64,000 nt of DNA. Source: Blastococcus haudaquaticus (GTDB lineage: Bacteria > Actinomycetota > Actinomycetes > Mycobacteriales > Geodermatophilaceae). Under the pieces are notes generated by a model. The model was given only the letters and a program-made list of their open reading frames with translations. It was not told the origin of the DNA and made no database searches. Made by a program: the position numbers and the translations under genes. Within the stretch, counting starts at the first letter, position 1. The number at the start of each line of letters is the position of its first letter. Shown here piece by piece: positions 58,536 to 64,000 of this stretch. The stretch is taken from assembly GCF_900230285.1 (NCBI RefSeq), contig NZ_OCNK01000001.1:744001-808000 (forward strand), in the 5' to 3' direction.

Positions 58536-60905
58536 TCAGCTGGTCGGGACGGTGCCCGCCGGGACGGTGAACGTCGTGCCGTGCTCCGGCCCGCCGAACA
58601 GGGCCGGCAGGGTCGCGGTCCACGCCGCTCGTACCTCGGTGAGCGGCAGCTCGAGCAGGCCGTCCAGGACGAGGGCGTCCCCGCCCGTGGTCCCCAGCTC
58701 CGTCACCGGCACCCCGGCCCACTGCGCCGTCGTCTTCACGCCACCCGGGTCGGACGTGGTGACGACGACGCGTGCGGTGGACTCGCTGAACAGCGCGGTG
58801 AACGCGTCGCCGTCCAGGCGGAGACGGGCGCCGACGCCGTGGCGGAGGGCGGACTCCGTGAGGCCCTGCGCCAGCCCGCCGTCGGACAGGTCGTGGGCCG
58901 AGCTGATCAGGGCCTGATTGCCCAGCGCACCGAGCAGGTCGGCCAGAGCGCGCTCGGCTGCCAGGTCGAGCGCCGGGGGCCGGCCGCCGAGGTGGCCGTG
59001 CACGACGCTCGCCCAGGCCGAGCCGCCGAACTCCGGGGCGGTCGCGCCGAGCAGGAGCACCGTCTCGCCGGCCTTCCGCCAGCCGGACGGGATGCGGCGG
59101 CGGACGTCCTCGTGCACGCCCAGCACACCGATCACCGGCGTCGGGTTGATCGCGACGTCGCCGGTCTGGTTGTAGAGGCTCACGTTGCCACCCGTCACCG
59201 GCAGACCGAGCTCCCGGCAGCCGTCGGCGAGCCCGCGGACCGCCTCGGCGAACTGCCACATGACCTCCGGCTCCTCCGGTGAGCCGAAGTTCAGGCAGTT
59301 GGTGACGGCGAGCGGCTTCGCGCCGGAGACGGCGACGTTGCGGTAGGCCTCGGCCAGGTTCAGCTGGGCGCCGAGGTAGGGGTCCAGCCGCGCGTACCGG
59401 GCGTTGCCGTCCAGTGCCAGGGCGATGCCGCGGTTCGACTCCTCGTCGATGCGGACGACGCCGGCGTCGTCGGGCTGGGCCAGGACGGTGTTGCCGCGGA
59501 CGTAGCGGTCGTACTGCTCGGTGACCCAGGTCTTGTCCGCGGCGTCCGGGCTGCTGACGACGGCCAGCCAGTGCGCCTGGAGCTCGGCAGCCGTGGTGGG
59601 CCGCGGGAGCCTGCCGGCGTCGTCGGCCTGGAGCGCGTCGAGGTCCGCCGGGCGGATCATCGGGCGCTCGTACACCGGGCCCTCGTGAGCCACGGTCCGC
59701 GGGGGGACGTCGACGATCCGCTCGCCGTGCCAGTCGACGGTCAGCCGGTCGCCGTCGGTGACCTCACCGATGACGGTCGCGAGCACGTCCCACTTCTCGC
59801 AGACCGCGAGGAAGTCGGCGACCTTGGCCGGCTCGACGATCGCGCACATGCGCTCCTGCGACTCGCTCATCAGGATCTCGGCCGGCGTCAGGGTGCTGTC
59901 GCGCAGCGGGACGGTGTCGAGGTCGACGTGCATGCCGCCGGTGCCGGCGCTGGCCAGCTCGGACGTCGCGCAGGAGAGGCCGGCGCCGCCGAGGTCCTGG
60001 ATGCCGGTGACCAGGTCGGCGGCGAAGATCTCCAGGCACGCCTCGATCAGCAGCTTCTCGGTGAACGGGTCGCCCACCTGCACGGCCGGCCGCTTGGCCG
60101 GCCCCTCGGCGTCGAAGGTCTCGCTGGCCAGCACGCTGACGCCGCCGATGCCGTCGCCGCCGGTGCGGGCGCCGAAGAGGATGACCTTGTTGCCGACGCC
60201 CTCGGCCTTGGCCAGCCGGACGTCCTCGTGCTTCATCACGCCGACGCACAGAGCGTTGACCAGCGGGTTCCCGGCGTAGCAGTCGTCGAAGAGCAGCTCG
60301 CCACCGATGTTGGGCAGGCCCAGGCAGTTGCCGTAGCCACCGACGCCGGCGACGACGCCGGGCAGCACGCGGGCGGTGTCCGGGGCGTCGGCCCGGCCGA
60401 AGCGGAGCGAGTCCATGACGGCGATCGGGCGGGCGCCCATCGTGAGGATGTCGCGGACGATGCCGCCGACGCCCGTGGCCGCGCCCTGGTACGGCTCGAC
60501 GTAGCTGGGGTGGTTGTGCGACTCGACCTTGAAGGTCACCGCGTAGCCGTCGCCGACGTCGACGACGCCCGCGTTCTCGCCGATGCCGACGAGCAGGGCG
60601 TCGCTGGGCGGCAGGTCGCCGAACTGGCGGAGGTGCACCTTGGAGCTCTTGTAGGAGCAGTGCTCGCTCCACATGACGCTGTACATCGCGAGCTCGGCCG
60701 TGGTGGGGCGGCGTCCGAGGATGTCCTTGATGCGGGCGTACTCGTCGGCCTTGAGACCCAGCTCGGCGAACGGCTGCTCGTCGTCGGGCGTGCCCGCCGC
60801 CAGGTCGACGGTGTCGAGGCGGTTCGCGAGCCGACCGGGGCCGGTGTCGAGGTCGGAGAGGCCTGCGGTCGCGCTCGCGTGCCCCGCCGTTCCGTCGTCG
60901 CTCAC
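58536..60905 (-). CDS. purL: Phosphoribosylformylglycinamidine synthase subunit PurL
   Basis: A 789-residue small-type PurL that amidates FGAR to FGAM with ATP, with ammonia from PurQ and assembly through PurS. The catalytic and ATP-site blocks are [52 protein letters not shown] and [20 protein letters not shown]. In the second half, [13 protein letters not shown] and [12 protein letters not shown] are the duplicated counterparts. GTG 60905 overlaps the purQ stop by 4 nt (GTGA). Confidence 0.96.
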   Translation of the reverse strand: MSDDGTAGHASATAGLSDLDTGPGRLANRLDTVDLAAGTPDDEQPFAELGLKADEYARIKDILGRRPTTAELAMYSVMWSEHCSYKSSKVHLRQFGDLPPSDALLVGIGENAGVVDVGDGYAVTFKVESHNHPSYVEPYQGAATGVGGIVRDILTMGARPIAVMDSLRFGRADAPDTARVLPGVVAGVGGYGNCLGLPNIGGELLFDDCYAGNPLVNALCVGVMKHEDVRLAKAEGVGNKVILFGARTGGDGIGGVSVLASETFDAEGPAKRPAVQVGDPFTEKLLIEACLEIFAADLVTGIQDLGGAGLSCATSELASAGTGGMHVDLDTVPLRDSTLTPAEILMSESQERMCAIVEPAKVADFLAVCEKWDVLATVIGEVTDGDRLTVDWHGERIVDVPPRTVAHEGPVYERPMIRPADLDALQADDAGRLPRPTTAAELQAHWLAVVSSPDAADKTWVTEQYDRYVRGNTVLAQPDDAGVVRIDEESNRGIALALDGNARYARLDPYLGAQLNLAEAYRNVAVSGAKPLAVTNCLNFGSPEEPEVMWQFAEAVRGLADGCRELGLPVTGGNVSLYNQTGDVAINPTPVIGVLGVHEDVRRRIPSGWRKAGETVLLLGATAPEFGGSAWASVVHGHLGGRPPALDLAAERALADLLGALGNQALISSAHDLSDGGLAQGLTESALRHGVGARLRLDGDAFTALFSESTARVVVTTSDPGGVKTTAQWAGVPVTELGTTGGDALVLDGLLELPLTEVRAAWTATLPALFGGPEHGTTFTVPAGTVPTS

Positions 60906-61573
60906 GCTGCGACGACCGACTTCAGGACGCTGGTGAAGAAGCCGAGGCCGTCGGTGCTGGGGCCGGTGAGGTCCTCGATGGCGTGCTCGGGGTGCGGCAT
61001 GAGGCCGACGATCCGGCCGTTCTCGCTCGTGACGCCGGCGATGTCCCGGCTCGAGCCGTTCGGGTTGCCGTCGGCGTAGCGGAACACGACCCGGTTCTCG
61101 CCCTCGAGACGGTCGAGGTCGGCGTCGGAGCCCACGTAGCGGCCCTCGCCGTTCTTGACCGGGATGACGATCCGCTGGCCCGCGCGGTAGTCCGAGGTCC
61201 ACGTGGTGTCGGCCCGCTCCACCACCAGCACCTGGTCACGGTTGCGGAAGTGCAGGTGGCTGTTGCGTGTCAGCGCGCCCGGCAGCAGGCCCGCCTCGCA
61301 CAGCACCTGGAAGCCGTTGCAGATGCCGAGCACGGGGAGACCCTGGCGGGCGCGCGTGACGACGTCCTGCATCAGGGGCGCCCGGGCGGCGATGGCACCG
61401 GCGCGCAGGTAGTCGCCGTAGGAGAAGCCACCGGGGAGGACGACGGCGTCGACGTCCTTCAGGTCGTGGTCCCCGTGCCAGAGGGGGATCGGCTCGCCGC
61501 CGGCGAGACGCACCGCGCGGGCGGCGTCGACGTCGTCCAGGGAGCCCGGGAAGGTGATGACACCGATGCGCAC
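60902..61573 (-). CDS. purQ: Phosphoribosylformylglycinamidine synthase subunit PurQ
   Basis: A 223-residue class I glutamine amidotransferase subunit giving ammonia to PurL. The nucleophile is the Cys in GICNGFQVL (C85); HPEHAIED supplies the His and Glu of the triad. [16 protein letters not shown] forms the oxyanion site. GTG 61573 lies 10 nt after the purS stop. Confidence 0.96.
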   Translation of the reverse strand: MRIGVITFPGSLDDVDAARAVRLAGGEPIPLWHGDHDLKDVDAVVLPGGFSYGDYLRAGAIAARAPLMQDVVTRARQGLPVLGICNGFQVLCEAGLLPGALTRNSHLHFRNRDQVLVVERADTTWTSDYRAGQRIVIPVKNGEGRYVGSDADLDRLEGENRVVFRYADGNPNGSSRDIAGVTSENGRIVGLMPHPEHAIEDLTGPSTDGLGFFTSVLKSVVAA

Positions 61574-61583
61574 GATTGCTCTC

Positions 61584-61823
61584 TCAGTCGGTGGTGACGT
61601 GCAGCTCGACGTCCTCGATGACGGGGTTGGCCAGCAGCGTCTCGGCGATCTGCTTCAGCTCGGCCTCGTCCGGGGTGCCGTCGACCTCGAGCACGAAGTG
61701 CTTGCCCTGGCGGACGCTCGTGATGCTGTCGTGGCCGAGCCGGCCCAGCGCTCCGAGCACCGCTTGACCCTGGGGGTCGGAGATCTCCGGCTTGAGGACC
61801 ACGTCGACGACCACCCGGGACAC
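61584..61823 (-). CDS. purS: Phosphoribosylformylglycinamidine synthase subunit PurS
   Basis: A 79-residue PurS, which bridges PurL and PurQ in the FGAM synthase complex. [20 protein letters not shown] and [12 protein letters not shown] are the family blocks. GTG 61823 is leaderless: TACGCT lies 7 nt upstream. It is the first gene of a purS-purQ-purL-SCP transcript, which therefore has its own promoter apart from purC. Confidence 0.95.
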   Translation of the reverse strand: MSRVVVDVVLKPEISDPQGQAVLGALGRLGHDSITSVRQGKHFVLEVDGTPDEAELKQIAETLLANPVIEDVELHVTTD

Positions 61824-61830
61824 GCCGTCG

Positions 61831-61836
61831 AGCGTA
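61831..61836 (-). promoter_or_regulatory. -10 element of the purSQL operon
   Basis: TACGCT on the minus strand, followed by 7 nt and GTG 61823. Confidence 0.5.
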
Positions 61837-61893
61837 CAAGGGCGCTGCCGGCCACCCGACGCGCTCCCGGTGACCCTGGCCTCTCCTTCCGGC

Positions 61894-61951
61894 CGAGATC
61901 GGCGATCTCGCCCGTATCAGCCCCCTGAAGACGGCGAGAGCGCCGATCTCG
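61894..61951. repeat. GAGATCGGCGATCTCG repeat, block 1
   Basis: CGAGATCGGCG (61894-61904) and CGCCGATCTCG (61941-61951) make an 11-bp perfect inverted repeat. The left part continues as CGATCTCGCCCGTATCAGC and is repeated at 62888-62914 as CGATCTGGCCCGCTTCAGC. It borders the 3' end of the DUF559 gene. Confidence 0.7.
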
Positions 61952-62857
61952 TCAGCGAAGAGCACGCCGGATGGTGGCGATCACGTACGCGGGCCGGCCG
62001 ACCACATCGGCGGAACTGAACCGCAGGATGGTCCAGCCGGCCGCCACGAGACCGTTCTGCCTGCGGAGGTCCTTGACGAAGGTCGAACGCTCGCGGTGGT
62101 GGTCACCGTCGAACTCCACGAGCACCCTGCGGTCGCGCCACAGGAAATCCGCCCGGCCGACGAACGACCCGCCGTCCGAGTGGACGTCGACCTGCAGGTC
62201 GGGCATCGGCGAACCGGCCTCGTGGATCAGCCAGCGGAGCACCGACTCCATCGGCGACTCCGACCGTCTGTCCGCGATCGGCAGGACGGCCCGTGCACGG
62301 GCACACCCACGGCCCTTCGGACGCCGCGCCATTTGCCTCTCGAGCTCCGCGCGCGTGCACAGGCCATCGAGCAACTGGTCGGTGACCGCCAGGAGGGCCG
62401 GCGGCTGCAATACGCCGGCGAGATCGCGCCACGTGCGGGCGGGCGTCGTCACCGGGAGGGACGCCCGCCTCGTCACGTCCTCCGGGAGCAGATCGCTGCG
62501 ATGGATGCGCCGGTCGGCCCGGCTCTCGGCCCGGGAGCCGGGCGCCACCGTGAGGTCTGCCCGCTCGTCCGGTTGCGGTTGGAACGGAATCTCGATTCCC
62601 CACAGCGCGGCGGCGGTGGCATGGCTGACCACTGCGCCCGGCGGCGCGGTCAGGAGCACGGCCGGCAGCCGCGTCCGCAGCGCACCGGTCAGAGCGGCCG
62701 GTGCGTAGGTGTCGCGGGAGAGCCGCACGACCTCCCGGTGCCGGAGTTGCTTGTCGCTGATCCCGGCCTCTCGGGCCATGGCACGGGTGGCGGGTCCGGT
62801 CAGTCGGGTGGGAACGCGTCGGCTCGGCACCGCGGCAGAGTGGCGCAGCGCGGGCAC
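61952..62857 (-). CDS. AbiEi-like N-terminal domain with DUF559 (Vsr/endonuclease-like) C-terminal domain
   Basis: A 301-residue soluble protein. The first ~75 residues resemble the winged-helix start of AbiEi-type antitoxins (ISDKQLRHREVVRLSRDTYAP). The last ~110 residues are a DUF559 domain of the PD-(D/E)xK kind: GRADFLWRDRRVLVEFDGDHH gives a D and the E-x-D pair, with LVAAGWTILRFSSADV after it. Such genes are common in actinobacteria, usually alone; no AbiEii partner is near. GTG 62857 has no clear Shine-Dalgarno; ATG 62779 is an alternative. It separates purC from purS and is bounded on both sides by GAGATCGGCGATCTCG repeats. Confidence 0.8.
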   Translation of the reverse strand: MPALRHSAAVPSRRVPTRLTGPATRAMAREAGISDKQLRHREVVRLSRDTYAPAALTGALRTRLPAVLLTAPPGAVVSHATAAALWGIEIPFQPQPDERADLTVAPGSRAESRADRRIHRSDLLPEDVTRRASLPVTTPARTWRDLAGVLQPPALLAVTDQLLDGLCTRAELERQMARRPKGRGCARARAVLPIADRRSESPMESVLRWLIHEAGSPMPDLQVDVHSDGGSFVGRADFLWRDRRVLVEFDGDHHRERSTFVKDLRRQNGLVAAGWTILRFSSADVVGRPAYVIATIRRALR

Positions 62858-62887
62858 GCCACGCAGGCGCCGTCCACAGACCTCGAC

Positions 62888-62946
62888 GAGATCGGCGATC
62901 TGGCCCGCTTCAGCTACGTGATGGGGCCGAGATCGGCGATCTCGTC
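62888..62946. repeat. GAGATCGGCGATCTCG repeat, block 2
   Basis: Two copies of the 13-mer GAGATCGGCGATC occur at 62888-62900 and 62929-62941, in the same orientation as at 61895. The second runs into the stop codon region of purC. Confidence 0.7.
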
Positions 62947-63818
62947 TAGACGAACCGCGTGCCGGTCAGCTGCTCGTAGGCGGCGACGTAGCGCTCGCGG
63001 GTGGCCTCGACGACGTCGGACGGCAGCTCCGGCGGCGGGGAGACGCGGTCCCAGCCGGACGACGTCAGCCAGTCGCGGACGTACTGCTTGTCGTAGGAGG
63101 GCTGCACCGACCCGGGCGACCACGTGGCCGCCGGCCAGAAGCGGGACGAGTCCGGCGTGAGGACCTCGTCGCCCAGCACCAGCGCGTCCCCCGCCAGCCC
63201 GAACTCGAACTTGGTGTCGGCCAGCACGATGCCGGCGTCCAGCGCGATCTCCGCGCCCCGCGAGTACAGCGCCAGCGTCAGCGCCCGCAGCTCCTCGGCA
63301 CGGTCGGCCCCGACAGCAGAGACGACGGCGGAGAAGTCGATCGCCTCGTCGTGCTCGCCGATCTCCGCCTTGGTGGACGGCGTGAACACCGGCGCGGGCA
63401 GCCTCGAGCCCTCGACCAGGCCCGCCGGCAGGGCGACGTCCCGGATGGACCCGGTGCGGGAGTACTCGACCGTCCCCGAGCCCGAGAGGTAGCCGCGGGC
63501 CACGCACTCCACCGGCAGCATCTCCAGCCGGCGCACGAGCATCGCCCGGCCGGCCACCTCGGCGGGGACATCCGCGGCGCTCACCAGGTGGTGCGAGGCG
63601 CCGAACGACGACAGCACCGGCGCCAGCTGCTCGAACCACCACACCGACAGCTGCGTGAGGACCCGCCCCTTGTCCGGGATCGGCGTCGGCAGCACGTGGT
63701 CGTACGCGGAGATGCGGTCGGACGCCACGAGTAGCAGGCGGTCGGGGGCGGCCGGAGAGGAGGCATCGTAGATCTCGCGCACCTTGCCGCGCGCGACGAG
63801 GGGCAGGTCGAGGCTCAC
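62946..63818 (-). CDS. purC: Phosphoribosylaminoimidazole-succinocarboxamide synthase (SAICAR synthase)
   Basis: A 290-residue PurC that joins CAIR and aspartate with ATP. RGKVREIYDA at the start, LLLVASDRISAYDHVLPTPIPDKG, ECVARGYLSGSG and LADTKFEFG are the conserved blocks; SYDKQYVRDWL lies near the end. GTG 63818 overlaps the purB stop by 4 nt (GTGA). The final codons touch the repeat at 62929-62946. Confidence 0.96.
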   Translation of the reverse strand: MSLDLPLVARGKVREIYDASSPAAPDRLLLVASDRISAYDHVLPTPIPDKGRVLTQLSVWWFEQLAPVLSSFGASHHLVSAADVPAEVAGRAMLVRRLEMLPVECVARGYLSGSGTVEYSRTGSIRDVALPAGLVEGSRLPAPVFTPSTKAEIGEHDEAIDFSAVVSAVGADRAEELRALTLALYSRGAEIALDAGIVLADTKFEFGLAGDALVLGDEVLTPDSSRFWPAATWSPGSVQPSYDKQYVRDWLTSSGWDRVSPPPELPSDVVEATRERYVAAYEQLTGTRFV

Positions 63819-64000
63819 GTCAGCGCAGCCAGCCGGTCGAACAGCGGGCCGAGGTTGGCCACGTACTGCTCGGGCCGGCAGATCTCGTCCAGCCGCGCCT
63901 CGTCGAGGGTCACGTCCGATGCGTCGGCCTTCGAGCGCAACGTCTCGCGGAACGGTGTCCCGCTCTGCCAGGTCTGCATCGCCGCGGACTGCACCAGCGC
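63815..64000 (-). CDS. purB: Adenylosuccinate lyase, C-terminal end (partial)
   Basis: The last 61 residues of a gene that runs out of the window. SAAMQTWQSGTPFRETLRS and LDEARLDEICRPEQYVANLG followed by LFDRLAAL match the helical end of adenylosuccinate lyase, and purB next to purC is a common order. No active-site region is in view, so the call rests on the tail and the context. Its stop overlaps the purC start (GTGA). Confidence 0.75.
   Translation of the reverse strand, partial: ALVQSAAMQTWQSGTPFRETLRSKADASDVTLDEARLDEICRPEQYVANLGPLFDRLAALT

Noticed and set aside
1-64000. CRISPR array, rRNA operon, prophage or replication origin
   Set aside because: No regularly spaced repeats of CRISPR size, no rRNA sequence, no phage structural genes and no DnaA-box cluster were found.

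Overview
The window is a very GC-rich bacterial chromosome segment from a high-GC actinobacterium, most likely Geodermatophilaceae or a close relative. The grounds are GTG and ATG starts in roughly equal use, a mycothiol-type formaldehyde dehydrogenase, a DUF3073 gene next to purM, the purS/purQ/purL form of FGAM synthase, many leaderless promoters (TANNNT placed 6-8 nt before the start codon), and many 4-nt GTGA/ATGA gene overlaps. The genus is an inference. The DNA looks chromosomal, with one small decayed insertion region.

Layout. 1-9070: end of an MFS transporter, a FadE-type acyl-CoA dehydrogenase, a DHA2-like MFS, a YihY/BrkB membrane protein, a hemerythrin-domain protein, a glutaryl-CoA-dehydrogenase-like enzyme, an enoyl-CoA isomerase and an orphan osmoprotectant-type binding lipoprotein. 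9172-13253: a compact envelope cluster with a degenerate-PAP2/kinase fusion, a lipoprotein, a UPF0104/MprF-like membrane protein and an intact PAP2 phosphatase. 13376-15965: PHA synthase and a PHA-depolymerase-like hydrolase. 17197-20762: a tightly overlapped operon of DUF2975, XRE regulator, ABC ATPase, ABC permease and a geranylgeranyl-reductase-like flavoprotein, preceded by paired operator-like repeats. 22854-25061: a lower-GC insertion region bracketed by fragments of an IS481-family transposase and ending at tRNA-Lys.

25178-38614: small membrane and lipoproteins, a DUF2231-Rieske protein, GtrA, a metallophosphoesterase, tRNA-Glu/Asp/Phe, a glycosyltransferase, a thioredoxin-reductase-like flavoprotein without its CxxC, and a DUF4062-STAND-TPR protein. 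38782-46695: class A PBP, an operon of MBL hydrolase, acyl-CoA ligase and GMC oxidoreductase, a lipoprotein and an M23 peptidase with a coiled-coil region. 46861-49798: a sugar ABC transporter (binding protein, permease, ATPase) whose permease seems to start at CTG. 49942-51436: leucine/valine dehydrogenase and DUF3073.

51505-64000 is dominated by purine synthesis on the minus strand: purB (partial), purC, purS, purQ, purL plus an SCP-like gene, and separately purF and purM. Between these blocks lie a mycothiol-dependent formaldehyde dehydrogenase with an overlapping MBL hydrolase, and an OFA-family MFS transporter with its small subunit. A DUF559/AbiEi-like gene flanked by GAGATCGGCGATCTCG repeats sits between purC and purS.

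The most unusual signals are: a dispersed intergenic structured repeat with four copies and paired base changes; the pseudo-PAP2/kinase envelope operon; the twin operators of the DUF2975/XRE/ABC operon; the IS481-bracketed low-GC gene; the repeat-flanked DUF559 cassette; and the CTG start.
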